Shown: positions 1 through 8,605 of the stretch, piece by piece
Position numbering within the stretch: the stretch's first letter is position 1
Layout of the letters: every line of letters starts with the position of its first letter
NCBI RefSeq assembly: GCF_900188005.1
Contig: NZ_FZNR01000011.1
Location: forward strand, 124,001-188,000
Length of the DNA: 64,000 bases
Direction: 5' to 3'
Source: Actinoplanes regularis
GTDB lineage: Bacteria > Actinomycetota > Actinomycetes > Mycobacteriales > Micromonosporaceae
The notes under the pieces: generated by a model
What the model was told of the DNA's origin: nothing
What the model saw: the letters and a program-made list of their open reading frames with translations, nothing else
Database searches by the model: none
Made by a program: the position numbers and the translations under genes

Positions 1-528
1 CAGGTTCCGGAAGTAGTCGGCCGAGTAGTTCGACTGCCACACGGTGGAGTTGTCCACCGTCCGGTCCGGCTGGGGAATGACGTTGTGCAGCGGACCCTCG
101 AAGGTCGAGGGGCCGGCGGTCGCCGTTGTCGTGTCCTGGTCGGGGTACGACGGGTGCCGCTCGCTGCCGAACTCCGTGAGAATCACGAAGATCTTGTCGG
201 TCCGTTCCCGGGCCAACTCGACGTACTGGTTCTTGCCGGGGTGGCCGAAGCCGCCATTCCCGTAGGTCTTACCGAGGTTGACGACCTTGCTACCGTTACG
301 AATCTCTACTTTGGACTCGCCGCTGACCACCTGGGAGACAGCCTCCTCGCGCAGCGCGCGACGCTTCTCCTCGAGCGGGTTTGGCAGGTCATCGACCGGG
401 GTGTTATCCCCGGTCTGTGCTACCGGAGCCAGATCCGCCGCCGGTGCCGCCATTGCCATCGTCGGAGCCATCGCTCCGACGGTGGTCACCATCGCGGCGC
501 CGAGCAGTCCCACGACTACCTTGCGCAC
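1..528 (-). CDS. Immune inhibitor A-type M6 metallopeptidase, N-terminal part (runs off left edge)
   Basis: This is the first 176 residues of a secreted M6-family metallopeptidase of the immune inhibitor A type; the zinc site lies outside the window. The GTG start at 528 is preceded by GAGG at 537-540. A basic start (VRKVVV), a hydrophobic run and an AMAAPAAD segment form a Sec signal peptide. The mature start contains DLPNPLEEKRRALREEA, the usual opening of the InhA prodomain, followed by VILTEFG and NSTVWQSNYSADYFRNL, also typical of the family. It acts outside the cell on protein substrates. A GC-rich inverted repeat (551-557 with 570-576) lies in its leader and might influence expression. 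Confidence 0.85.
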   Translation of the reverse strand, partial: MRKVVVGLLGAAMVTTVGAMAPTMAMAAPAADLAPVAQTGDNTPVDDLPNPLEEKRRALREEAVSQVVSGESKVEIRNGSKVVNLGKTYGNGGFGHPGKNQYVELARERTDKIFVILTEFGSERHPSYPDQDTTTATAGPSTFEGPLHNVIPQPDRTVDNSTVWQSNYSADYFRNL

Positions 529-714
529 TACGTTTACCTCCGTTTTAGCGGCTGGGCACGGTGTGCCGAGCCCAGCGTCAAACGGCCCCGGGGTTCGGGA
601 CTACAGGTGAACGTATGCAAACAGACTGATGTTCGGGGAAAGCTCAGAGTATTGATGAACAACAGTTACGTGATATGACCTTGGCATAGCATGATAGTCG
701 GCATAATGGACAAA

Positions 715-746
715 AAGAGCTGGTGGCGCTCGCGCCACCAGCTCTT
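715..746 (-). terminator. Intrinsic terminator of acs
   Basis: A perfect 14-bp stem (715-728 with 733-746) with a 4-nt loop is followed on the minus strand by a run of T (complement of 712-716). It lies 17 nt past the acs stop codon. Confidence 0.9.
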
Positions 747-762
747 CCTTTGTGGATGATCG

Positions 763-2748
763 TCAGTCTTCGGCCGTTTTGGACTTCATGCCGGAACTGA
801 TCAGATCCATGACGTTCGAGTCCTGCAAGGTAGTGACATCGCCCAATGACCGATTCTCCGCCACGTCGCGCAGCAGCCGGCGCATGATCTTGCCGGAACG
901 CGTTTTCGGCAATTCGGCGACGAGCATGATCTGCCGCGGCTTGGCGATCGGGCCGAGCGTCTTGGCCACGTGGTTGCGTAGCTCCTTGATCAGCTCCTGA
1001 CCGGCCTCGCCGTCGGTCGCCACGTTGCCGCGCGGGATGGTGAACGCGACGATCGCCTGACCGGTGGTCGGGTCGGTCGCGCCGACCACCGCGGCCTCGG
1101 CCACCGCCGGGTGCGACACCAGCGCCGACTCCACCTCGGTGGTCGAGATGTTGTGGCCGGAGACGAGCATGACGTCGTCCACCCGGCCGAGCAGCCAGAG
1201 CGCGCCGTCCTCGTCCTTCTTCGCGCCGTCACCGGCGAAGTAGATCCACTTGTCGCCGTTGCCGGCGCCGGCCCCGAAGCGCGACCAGTACGTGTCGATG
1301 AAGCGCTGGTCGTCGCCCCAGATGGTACGCAGCATCGACGGCCACGGCTCGGTCAGCACCAGGAAGCCACCGCCACCGTTCGGCACCGACTCGGCCTGGT
1401 CGTCAACCACGTCCGCGCTGACGCCGGGCAGCGCGGTCATCGCCGAGCCGGGCTTGGCCGCGGTCACGCCGGGCAGCGGCGAGATCATCACGGCGCCGGT
1501 CTCGGTCTGCCACCAGGTGTCCACAATGGGGGTACGTTCCCGGCCGACGTGCTCCCGGTACCACATCCAGGCCTCGGGGTTGATCGGCTCACCGACGCTG
1601 CCCAGCACGCGCAGCGACGACAGGTCGTACTTGGCGGGAATGTCGTCGCCCCACTTCATCATGGTGCGGATCAGCGTCGGCGCGGTGTAGAGGATCGACA
1701 CCTTGTACTTGTCGACGATCTGCCAGAACCGGCCGCGGTCCGGGGTGTCCGGGGTGCCCTCGTACATCACCTGGGTGGCGCCGTTGGAGAGCGGCCCGTA
1801 GACGATGTAGGAGTGGCCGGTCACCCAGCCGATGTCGGCCGTGCACCAGTAGACGTCGGTTTCCGGCTTGAGGTCGAAGACCGCGTTGTGCGTGTACGAC
1901 GTCTGGGTCAGGTAGCCGCCGGTGGTGTGCAGGATGCCCTTCGGCTTACCGGTGGTACCCGAGGTGTAGAGGATGAAGAGCGGGTGCTCCGCGCCGAACG
2001 CCTGCGCCTTGTGCTCGGGGCTGGCCTGCTCGACCGTCTCGTGCCACCACTTGTCCTTGTCGGTCCAGGCGACCTCCTGGCCGGTGCGGCGGACGACCAG
2101 CACGTGCTCGATGCTCTCGCAGCGGGCCACCGCCTCGTCGACGGTCGGCTTGAGCGCGGACGGCTTGCCGCGCCGGTATCCACCGTCGGCGGTGATCACG
2201 ACCTTGGCGTCGGCGTCCTGGATCCGGGTGGAGAGCGCGTCCACCGAGAAGCCGCCGAACACCACGCTGTGCGTGGCGCCGATCCGGGCGCAGGCGAGCA
2301 TCGCCACCGCGGCCTCGGGGATCATCGGCATGTAGATCGCGACACGATCGCCTGCGGCGACCCCGAGCTCGGTCAAGGTGTTGGCCGCTTGCGAGACCGA
2401 CTTCAACAATTCCGCGTACGTCACGGTCCGGCTGTCGCCGGGCTCGCCCTCCCAGTGGATGGCGATCTTGTCGCCGTTGCCGGCCTCGACGTGCCGATCC
2501 ACGCAGTTGTACGCGACATTCAGCTCGCCGCCGACGAACCACTTGGCGAACGGCGGGTTGGACCAGTCCAGCACCTGATCCCACGGCTTCGCCCAGACGA
2601 GCCGTTCGGCCTGGCGCGCCCAGTAGGCGAGCCGGTCGGACGTGGCCTCCGCATACGCTTCGGCCTTGACGTTGGCGGCGGCCGCGAGATCGGCGGGCGG
2701 CGGGAACCGCCGCGTCTCGGAGGACAAGTTCTCCAGTGTCTCGCTCAT
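763..2748 (-). CDS. acs: Acetyl-CoA synthetase
   Basis: AMP-forming acetate-CoA ligase of 661 residues, which makes acetyl-CoA from acetate, ATP and CoA in the cytoplasm. The adenylation P-loop YTSGTTGKPKG, the YWCTADIGWVTGHSY region, the DTWWQTETG motif, the hinge LGRVDDVMLVSGHN and the C-terminal PKTRSGKIMRR are all present; the lysine of the last is the residue regulated by acetylation in this family. The ATG at 2748 is chosen because GAGGAG lies just upstream and the product MSETLENLSSE matches the family's length; the frame stays open upstream to 2841 without a better start. It is monocistronic, ends at the hairpin at 715-746, and is divergent from the Fic-like gene. Confidence 0.97.
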   Translation of the reverse strand: MSETLENLSSETRRFPPPADLAAAANVKAEAYAEATSDRLAYWARQAERLVWAKPWDQVLDWSNPPFAKWFVGGELNVAYNCVDRHVEAGNGDKIAIHWEGEPGDSRTVTYAELLKSVSQAANTLTELGVAAGDRVAIYMPMIPEAAVAMLACARIGATHSVVFGGFSVDALSTRIQDADAKVVITADGGYRRGKPSALKPTVDEAVARCESIEHVLVVRRTGQEVAWTDKDKWWHETVEQASPEHKAQAFGAEHPLFILYTSGTTGKPKGILHTTGGYLTQTSYTHNAVFDLKPETDVYWCTADIGWVTGHSYIVYGPLSNGATQVMYEGTPDTPDRGRFWQIVDKYKVSILYTAPTLIRTMMKWGDDIPAKYDLSSLRVLGSVGEPINPEAWMWYREHVGRERTPIVDTWWQTETGAVMISPLPGVTAAKPGSAMTALPGVSADVVDDQAESVPNGGGGFLVLTEPWPSMLRTIWGDDQRFIDTYWSRFGAGAGNGDKWIYFAGDGAKKDEDGALWLLGRVDDVMLVSGHNISTTEVESALVSHPAVAEAAVVGATDPTTGQAIVAFTIPRGNVATDGEAGQELIKELRNHVAKTLGPIAKPRQIMLVAELPKTRSGKIMRRLLRDVAENRSLGDVTTLQDSNVMDLISSGMKSKTAED

Positions 2749-2936
2749 GAGCGCGGCTCCTCTGCCGTGACCGGGGGTCTCTTTGTTGCACACTAGTTCT
2801 GACCGGAACCTCCGGCGAAAGCGAGCGCCGGATGGTGTCAAGCGCGCGCCGAATGACGCCCGCGTGATTGGTCTTGCGCGAATCTTGCCAGTTCCACTCG
2901 TATTTGTGCACCCCGTGTTGCGATCGTTTTACGGGT

Positions 2937-2942
2937 TACCTT
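2937..2942 (+). promoter_or_regulatory. -10 element, leaderless start of the Fic-like gene
   Basis: TACCTT is separated by 6 nt from the GTG at 2949, and no ribosome binding site precedes that GTG. This is the leaderless arrangement (TANNNT about 6-8 nt before the start) common in actinobacteria. Confidence 0.6.
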
Positions 2943-2948
2943 GTTCAA

Positions 2949-3680
2949 GTGGATCCACTAGCACCCCTGCTCGACCTCGCTGATGTCGCTGCCGCCCTGG
3001 CCGCGGCCCGAGACAGTGTCGACGCCGCCATGCGGCACCGCGCCCTGCGCCGGCACGGCGGTCAGGTCGCCGCCGAGACCAGCCTGCGCGCCGCGGTCGC
3101 CAGCGCCGCCCTGGAGGGCAACCGTTACGAGTTGGACGACGTCCGCGCCGGCACGATCACCGACCCGGTCCTGCAAGGGGCCCTGCGGGTTGCCGAAGGG
3201 CTCGGCGGTCTGGTCGACCTCTGGCCCCGCGCGCCCCGTCAGGTCCTGGCCAAGCTGCACGTCCTCGCGGCCCGGGGCGTCGTGCCCGCCGACGAACTGG
3301 GCCGGCTCACCGGCGGCGCGGAGCGGATCGACGCGCTCGCCGGCCTGGTCGCGGGCAACGAGGAGACCCCGCCGCTGCTGCTGGCCGCGATCGTGCACGC
3401 CGAACTGATCACGCTGCGGCCGTTCGCCGGTCCGGCCGGGGTGGTGGCCCGGGCCGCCGCCCGGCTCACCCTGGTCGGCCGGGGCTTCGACCCCCGCGGC
3501 CTGGTCGTCGTCGAGCAGGGGCACCTGGCGAGAGAGCCGGAGTACGTCGGTTCCGCGGGCGCCTACGCCACCGGGACGCCGGACGGGGTCCGCTCGTGGC
3601 TGCGGCACTACGCCGCCGCGATCACCGCCGGGGCCGAGGAGATCACTACCGTCGGTGACCAGGTGTTGGCCTCCGTGTAA
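2949..3680 (+). CDS. Fic/DOC-like protein with degenerate active site
   Basis: Protein of 243 residues related to Fic-domain AMP transferases. It keeps the N-terminal SAALEGN segment, which fits the autoinhibitory (S/T)xxxE(G/N) helix, and a LRPFAGPAGVVAR segment where an active Fic protein has HPFx(D/E)GNGRxxR. The catalytic histidine is replaced by Arg and the D/E-G-N part is lost, so AMP transfer is unlikely. It was probably recruited to a binding or regulatory role. The GTG at 2949 was chosen because TACCTT sits 6 nt upstream; an upstream frame extension to 2868 has no support. It is divergent from acs across a shared 200-bp promoter region. The family assignment rests on the two motifs and spacing only. 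Confidence 0.7.
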   Translation: MDPLAPLLDLADVAAALAAARDSVDAAMRHRALRRHGGQVAAETSLRAAVASAALEGNRYELDDVRAGTITDPVLQGALRVAEGLGGLVDLWPRAPRQVLAKLHVLAARGVVPADELGRLTGGAERIDALAGLVAGNEETPPLLLAAIVHAELITLRPFAGPAGVVARAAARLTLVGRGFDPRGLVVVEQGHLAREPEYVGSAGAYATGTPDGVRSWLRHYAAAITAGAEEITTVGDQVLASV

Positions 3681-3701
3681 GGCGTGATCGAATGCGTGCC
3701 G

Positions 3702-3707
3702 CATAAT
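3702..3707 (+). promoter_or_regulatory. -10 like element, leaderless start of the PH-domain gene
   Basis: CATAAT lies 6 nt before GTG 3714 and no Shine-Dalgarno sequence is visible, which suggests a leaderless transcript. Confidence 0.45.
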
Positions 3708-3713
3708 TCTCGG

Positions 3714-4190
3714 GTGGCTGACAACTGGGTGCGTCCCTACGAGCCCGGCTCCGGACGTTGGCTGGTCATCGCGTGGGAGGCGTTCGCGCTGGCCATGCTG
3801 AGCTGGGCCACCGTCCGCCAGTTCGATCTGATCGGCCACGGCGTGCGGGTGGTCGCCGGCCTGCTCGCCGCGGTCTGGACAGTCGGCGCGTGGCGGATTC
3901 TGCGGCTCGGCGTCTACGTCAGCCCGGAAGGCGTGCTGATCCGTGGCCTGCTGCGGTCCCGGGTGATGAGCTGGCGGGAGATCGCCGGCGTGCGGCTGCA
4001 TCGCGCCACTCACCGCCTCGGACCGTGGCGGATCGAAAGCGGGAACACCGTGCTGCTGGAGCGGCTCAACGGCGGCACGGTGTACACCGAACTATGGGAG
4101 AAGGGCCTCGACTTCCACTCCCAGCCCGGGGTGTTCCTGGCGGTCTATCACGAGATCCGCAACCGGCACCGAAGTGCCGCCCAGGAGTGA
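3714..4190 (+). CDS. PH domain-containing membrane protein
   Basis: A 158-residue protein with two hydrophobic segments near the N-terminus (about residues 18-35 and 45-62, separated by FDLIGHGV), followed by a bacterial PH-like domain (GVYVSPEGVLIRGLLRSR, then MSWREIAGVRL). This plan matches short actinobacterial membrane proteins of unknown function that expose a PH domain to the cytoplasm. The gene starts 33 nt after the Fic-like stop on the same strand. GTG 3714 is preferred to the in-frame GTG 3684 because homologous proteins start near the WVRPYEPG segment and a -10 like hexamer sits just upstream. It is followed by a strong terminator. Confidence 0.75.
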   Translation: MADNWVRPYEPGSGRWLVIAWEAFALAMLSWATVRQFDLIGHGVRVVAGLLAAVWTVGAWRILRLGVYVSPEGVLIRGLLRSRVMSWREIAGVRLHRATHRLGPWRIESGNTVLLERLNGGTVYTELWEKGLDFHSQPGVFLAVYHEIRNRHRSAAQE

Positions 4191-4214
4191 GGCGTTCAGA
4201 GGGTTGCAGAGAAG

Positions 4215-4247
4215 AGCCGGCGTCCCTCGCGGGGGGCGCCGGCTTTT
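4215..4247 (+). terminator. Intrinsic terminator
   Basis: A 12-bp stem with one G-U pair (4215-4226 with 4233-4244) is followed by TTTT, 25 nt after the PH-domain gene. Confidence 0.9.
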
Positions 4248-4659
4248 GCGCGTCCGGACCGGGTTATCAAGCGTGCACCTGAGTCGTTGTCGACGGTCCA
4301 GCGACCTGGTGGCGGTAATCCCCGTGAAGGCGGAAGCACCACCTGTGGCGTAGGTCCCGTCGCAACGTGCCTGCCGTGGCTGATCGCGCGTGGGTTCCCG
4401 GTGGCCGTGCACAGGGCCTGATCTTCGGTCGTCCCGATTTCTCTTGGCCCCGCCTCTTCTTTTCTACGCCGCTTCGCGCATGATCGCCAGGTTTCAGCCC
4501 GGCAAATCTGACGTTCTACTATTACTCAGACTAATGCCATTTGCCCTGGTCGCTGCGATCCCGCGGGCGCGGCACCGCTGAAACCGGCTCGGTCGGACGC
4601 GGCAAATCAAGATCAAAATCTGGTTTGCGTACGTACATAGCGGAGCCTGACGTGGTGGG
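4248..4659. other. Intergenic region without a recognisable gene
   Basis: About 410 bp between a plus-strand terminator and the 3' end of the minus-strand HAD gene. It is less GC-rich after 4450. The open frames here show poor codon bias and no family features. I see no RNA gene or repeat. Confidence 0.6.
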
Positions 4660-5463
4660 TCACGCGGCTGCGGAGCGGGCGCGGCGATGGCGGCCGTAGA
4701 GGGCGAAGCCGATGGCGACACCCACGCCGACGCCGAGGGCGGCCGCGGCGACCGGAACCGCCGGGCGGTCTCGCAGGCGTTTGGCGAGCGCGATGGGGTG
4801 ACGGAACTCCAGCACCGGCCAGCGGCGTTCGACGGCGACGCGGCGCAGTGTGCGGTCCGGGTTGACGACGCTGGGGTGGCCGACCGCTTCCAGCATGGGC
4901 AGGTCACTGCTGGAGTCGGAGTAGGCGAAGCACTGGCTCAGGTCGTAACCCCGGGTGGCGGACAGCTCGCGGATGCCGGTGACCTTGGCCGGGCCGGCGG
5001 CGTAGAACTCGACCTCACCGCTGTAGCGCCCGTCGACGATGCTCATCCGGGTGGCGATCACATCGGTGATGCCGAGCAGCTCGCCGATCGGACGAACCAT
5101 CTCGTCGCCGGAGGCCGAGACCAGCACGACGTCACGACCGGCGGCCTGGTGCTCGGCGATCAGCGCGGCCGCCTCGGCGTAGACATACGGATTGATCAGC
5201 TCGTTGAGCGTCTCGGCGACGACCTGCTGCACCTGCTCGACCCGCCAGCCCTTGCAGAGGGTGGCGAGGTAGTCCCGGGTGCGGGCCATGGCCTGCTCGT
5301 CGGTGCCGCCACCGAGCCGGAACATCAGCTGGGCGTAGGCGGACTTCACCACGTCACGGCGGGTGATCAGGCCATCGCGATAGAACGGCCGCCCGAAAGC
5401 CAGTGCGCTGGACTTGGCGATGACGGTCTTGTCGAGGTCGAAAAACGCGGCGCTGGGGCCCAC
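4660..5463 (-). CDS. HAD-IB family phosphatase with C-terminal membrane anchor
   Basis: A 267-residue SerB-like haloacid dehalogenase hydrolase. Motif I is FFDLDKT (nucleophile Asp), motif II VLVSASG, the motif III lysine is in the GPAKVTGIREL region, and motif IV is AYSDSSSDLPML. A hydrophobic helix (VAAAALGVGVGVAIGFALYG) followed by basic residues at the C-terminus predicts a single membrane anchor with the domain in the cytoplasm. Its substrate is not known; phosphoserine-like or lysophospholipid phosphates have been proposed for relatives. GTG 5463 is chosen over a TTG 21 nt upstream because TACACT lies 8 nt before it, as expected of a leaderless mRNA. Confidence 0.85.
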   Translation of the reverse strand: MGPSAAFFDLDKTVIAKSSALAFGRPFYRDGLITRRDVVKSAYAQLMFRLGGGTDEQAMARTRDYLATLCKGWRVEQVQQVVAETLNELINPYVYAEAAALIAEHQAAGRDVVLVSASGDEMVRPIGELLGITDVIATRMSIVDGRYSGEVEFYAAGPAKVTGIRELSATRGYDLSQCFAYSDSSSDLPMLEAVGHPSVVNPDRTLRRVAVERRWPVLEFRHPIALAKRLRDRPAVPVAAAALGVGVGVAIGFALYGRHRRARSAAA

Positions 5464-5471
5464 GGGCCGAA

Positions 5472-5477
5472 AGTGTA
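5472..5477 (-). promoter_or_regulatory. -10 element, leaderless start of the HAD gene
   Basis: On the minus strand TACACT is followed by 8 nt and GTG 5463. Confidence 0.55.
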
Positions 5478-5698
5478 GCCGCAAGGTGCTCGCCGGCGGA
5501 GACCCGATCAGGATGACGCGCTGTAAAAACGGTCAGACGGGCAGGGGCCTTGCAGCGAGCTACATTTCGGCACTCGACGGCCGCCTCAGTCTGAGGCAAA
5601 CTTGTGTTTGCGACCGGGAATAGTGTTGTTACCGGTGCGTCCCGTAAACCTTAATGACACGACCCTCGGTGGCTGCGCCCCCCGCAGTTCACCGAGTC

Positions 5699-5763
5699 GA
5701 TTCGGCTCGACCCCCCCGGAGCCGAATCCCAGGACGACCCCCGCCTCCCCCGGCGGGGGTCGT
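5699..5763 (-). terminator. Two tandem hairpins after the STAS gene
   Basis: A 10-bp stem (5699-5708 with 5719-5728) and a 12-bp stem (5734-5745 with 5752-5763) lie directly past the stop codon of the STAS gene. Neither has a clear T-run, so termination is likely but not certain. Confidence 0.6.
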
Positions 5764-5768
5764 TCCCT

Positions 5769-6134
5769 TCACACCCCGGTCGCCTGTGGCGTCGCGGAGC
5801 CGGCTGCGGGCTCCTCGCTCTCGGTGATGCCGAAGAACCCGATGAGGCCGGTCACCGTGAGGACCCGGCGGAACGTCGAGCTGGGGTTGAGTACCACGTA
5901 CCGGATGTTGCTCGCCGCGGCGGCGCGATAACCCTCGATCAAGGCGCCGAGGCCCGTCGAATCGATGAAGGACGCGCCGCGCAGATCCACGTAGACGGTC
6001 GGCGGCGACCAGCCCCTGATGGCGTCCCGGATTCCCTCGGCCACATCGTCCGCGTTGGCGTAGTCGATCTCCCCAGACACCATGACCGTGACCGTGCCGT
6101 CATCCTCGAGCGTGGTCCGGATCGAGTCATCCAT
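5769..6134 (-). CDS. STAS-domain anti-sigma factor antagonist
   Basis: A 121-residue single STAS domain of the SpoIIAA/RsbV type. The phosphorylatable serine lies in FIDSTGLGALIEG (about residue 59). Proteins of this family, when unphosphorylated, bind anti-sigma kinases and release a sigma factor. ATG 6134 is chosen because GGAG lies 6 nt upstream; in-frame codons further upstream give a tail unlike the family. It stands alone and divergent from the Tad operon; no partner kinase is adjacent, but a second STAS/kinase pair occurs at 14.6-15.4 kb. Confidence 0.88.
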   Translation of the reverse strand: MDDSIRTTLEDDGTVTVMVSGEIDYANADDVAEGIRDAIRGWSPPTVYVDLRGASFIDSTGLGALIEGYRAAAASNIRYVVLNPSSTFRRVLTVTGLIGFFGITESEEPAAGSATPQATGV

Positions 6135-6245
6135 GCCAACTCCATCGGTCCGTGTGGGGCACAACATACCCAGCACGGACCGGTTCATACGCCGGTGGCA
6201 GTAACAGATCCCGGCGCTCCGTGGGGTTCGTCCACAGCATCCGAG

Positions 6246-6254
6246 TTATCCACA
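6246..6254. promoter_or_regulatory. Perfect DnaA-box sequence
   Basis: TTATCCACA lies in the divergent promoter region between the STAS gene and ssd. A second copy is at 32223-32231. They are isolated, so a regulatory role or chance is more likely than an origin. Confidence 0.35.
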
Positions 6255-6338
6255 ACCCGAGGCCTCGGTGATTGCCCGAGCGGGGCCGGGCCGGGAGGTT
6301 GGGCAGGCCCCAATCGTGCCCGCCCATGGGAGACCGCG

Positions 6339-7409
6339 ATGCCCCTGCCGCCCCGCCCCCTCCTGGTCACCGCCGACCCAGACCTGCTCGACGACCTGCT
6401 TCGGCTGGCCGCCGCGGCCGGCAGCGAGGTCGACGTGGCAGCCGATCCGGCCGCCGCCCGGCCACGGTTCCTGCCCGCCCCGGTCGCGCTGATCGGTGCC
6501 GACCAGGCCGCCGCCTGCCTGCGGGCCCGGCTGCCGCGCCGGCCCCGGGTGATCGTGGTGGCCCGCGGCGCGCCCGGTGACGAGATCTGGTCCACTGCCG
6601 AACCGCTCGGCGCGGACCATGTCGCGGTTCTCCCCGAGGCCGAGCCCTGGCTGGTCGAACAGCTCGCCGGAGGACCCCGCCCACCCGCGATCTCGCGCAC
6701 CCTCGCGGTGATCGGCGGGCGGGGCGGTGCCGGAGCGAGCATCCTCGCCGCCGGGCTCGCCGCGATGTCCGTCGAGGCGCGGCATCGGACGCTGCTGATC
6801 GACGCCGACCCCCTCGGGGGCGGGCTCGACCTGGTCCTCGGCTGGGAACGGGTCGGTGGTCTGCGCTGGCCAGGGCTGGCCGGAGCCGGCGGCCGGGTGG
6901 ACCCGCCGGCCCTGCTCGGCGCGCTTCCGCACCGGGGTGACCTGGTGCTGCTCTCATTCGACCGGGAGGAATTGGCCGGCGTGCCCGCCGAGGCGATGGC
7001 GGCAACCCTGGATGCCGCCCGGCGCGGCCGCGACGTGATCGTCGCCGACCTGCCCCGACAGCTCGACGACGCCGCGGTGCTGGCCTTGCAGGCTGCCGAT
7101 CGGACGTTGCTGGTGGTGCCGGCGGAGCTGCGTGCCACCGCGTCGGCGGCGCGCACCCTGGCCCGGGTCCGCCCGCACTGCGAGGAGGTTGCGGTGGTGG
7201 TGCGCGGGCCGGCGCCCGGCCGCCTACGTCCCCGGGAGATCGCTCAGACGCTCGGACTGCCACTGGCCGGTTCGTTGCGGCCGGAACCGGCGATGTGCCA
7301 GGCCCTGGAGCGTGGCACCGCGCCGACCACGGGCGGGAAGGGGCCGCTGGCCGACCTCTGCCGCCGACTGATCCAGGAACTGGTGAGTCCGCGGTCGGTG
7401 GTGGCATGA
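6339..7409 (+). CDS. ssd: Septum-site-determining/CpaE-like ParA ATPase of the Tad system
   Basis: A 356-residue protein with a degenerate receiver-like N-terminal domain (to about residue 110) and a ParA/MinD-like ATPase domain. The deviant P-loop is read as GGRGGAGASILAAGLA, where the usual GK(T/S) is GAS, then LLIDADPLGGGLDLVLG and VIVADLPRQLDD. Members of this Ssd/CpaE group localise pilus assembly or septum factors at the membrane. ATG 6339 follows GGGAG with good spacing. It is the first gene of the Tad operon and overlaps tadA in an ATGA junction. Confidence 0.87.
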   Translation: MPLPPRPLLVTADPDLLDDLLRLAAAAGSEVDVAADPAAARPRFLPAPVALIGADQAAACLRARLPRRPRVIVVARGAPGDEIWSTAEPLGADHVAVLPEAEPWLVEQLAGGPRPPAISRTLAVIGGRGGAGASILAAGLAAMSVEARHRTLLIDADPLGGGLDLVLGWERVGGLRWPGLAGAGGRVDPPALLGALPHRGDLVLLSFDREELAGVPAEAMAATLDAARRGRDVIVADLPRQLDDAAVLALQAADRTLLVVPAELRATASAARTLARVRPHCEEVAVVVRGPAPGRLRPREIAQTLGLPLAGSLRPEPAMCQALERGTAPTTGGKGPLADLCRRLIQELVSPRSVVA

Positions 7410-8605
7410 GCGAGCTTGCGAGCGAATCGGTCAGCGGCGTGAGCGTGGTGGACCGGGTGCGGCGGCGGTTCGCGTACGAGGGGGTGGAGGCGACACCGGC
7501 GGCCGTGGTGAGCGCGGTCCGCAGGGAGAACGGGGTGCTCGGGGACCAGGCTGTACTACGGCTCGCCGACCGGGTGCGGGACGAACTGATCGGGGCCGGC
7601 CCGCTCGCGCCACTGCTCGCCGACCAGTCCGTGACCGATGTACTGGTCAACGGAGTTCAGGTGTGGGTCGACCGCGGGGCGGGGCTGCAACGGGCGGCGA
7701 TCCGGCTGGGAGAGGTCGAGGACGTCCGGCGGCTGGCACAGCGCCTGGTGGCGGCCTGTGGACGACGGCTGGACGACGGGCAGCCGTACGCGGATGCCCG
7801 GCTGCCGGACGGGACCCGGCTGCACGCGGTGCTGCCGCCGGTGGCGACGCAGGGGCCGTACCTTTCGCTGCGAACCTTCCGGCAGCGGCCCTTCGCCCTC
7901 GGCGATCTGGTCACCCACGGGACGGTGCCGGCCGTGGTGGCTCCGGTGCTGGAGGCGGTCGTCGCGGCGCGGCTGGCATACCTGGTCACCGGCGGCACCG
8001 GCAGCGGCAAGACCACACTGCTGGCGACGCTGCTCGGGCTGGTGCCACCGACCGAGCGGATCGTGCTGGTGGAAGACGCCGCCGAACTCCGGCCGGTGCA
8101 TCCGCACGTGGTCGCACTCCAGGCGCGGACTGCCAATGTGGAAGGTGCCGGTGCGGTCGGGCTGACCGACCTGGTCCGGCAGGCGATGCGGATGCGGCCG
8201 GACCGCCTGGTCATCGGGGAGTGCCGGGGCGCGGAGATCGTCGACCTGCTCGGGGCGCTGAACACCGGGCACGACGGCGGTGCGGGCACGCTGCACGCCA
8301 ACGCGCCCGGGGACGTACCGGCCCGGCTGGAGGCGCTCGGACTGCTCGGTGGGTTGCCCCGGGCCGCGTTGCACGCGCAGGTGCTGGCGGCATTGCAGGT
8401 GGTGCTGCAGGTCCGCCGGACCGGGAGCGGACGGGTGCTGGAGTCGATCAGCGTGCTCGTGCCGTCGGGCGAGGAGCGCCTGACGACCGTGCTGCCCGCC
8501 TGGGATCGCGTGGCCGGCCCCGGCCCCGGCCCGGGAGCCGGGGTGCTGGGACGGATGCTGCGTTCGCGCGGGGTCGGGGTGCCGTCTGCGCTGGGGGCGT
8601 TGTGA
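7406..8605 (+). CDS. tadA: Tad/CpaF secretion ATPase
   Basis: A 399-residue GspE/CpaF-family ATPase that powers Flp pilus assembly at the cytoplasmic face. The Walker A motif is GGTGSGKTTLLATLL, the Asp box LVEDAAELRP, and the Walker B region RPDRLVIGECRGAE, followed by the conserved GHDGGAGTLHAN. ATG 7406 overlaps the ssd stop (ATGA). The last four bases overlap the tadB start, so translation is probably coupled through the operon. Confidence 0.95.
   Translation: MSELASESVSGVSVVDRVRRRFAYEGVEATPAAVVSAVRRENGVLGDQAVLRLADRVRDELIGAGPLAPLLADQSVTDVLVNGVQVWVDRGAGLQRAAIRLGEVEDVRRLAQRLVAACGRRLDDGQPYADARLPDGTRLHAVLPPVATQGPYLSLRTFRQRPFALGDLVTHGTVPAVVAPVLEAVVAARLAYLVTGGTGSGKTTLLATLLGLVPPTERIVLVEDAAELRPVHPHVVALQARTANVEGAGAVGLTDLVRQAMRMRPDRLVIGECRGAEIVDLLGALNTGHDGGAGTLHANAPGDVPARLEALGLLGGLPRAALHAQVLAALQVVLQVRRTGSGRVLESISVLVPSGEERLTTVLPAWDRVAGPGPGPGAGVLGRMLRSRGVGVPSALGAL

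Noticed and set aside
6246..6254. Replication origin signals (perfect DnaA boxes here and at 32223)
   Set aside because: Single boxes without clusters, AT-rich unwinding element or dnaA/dnaN neighbours.
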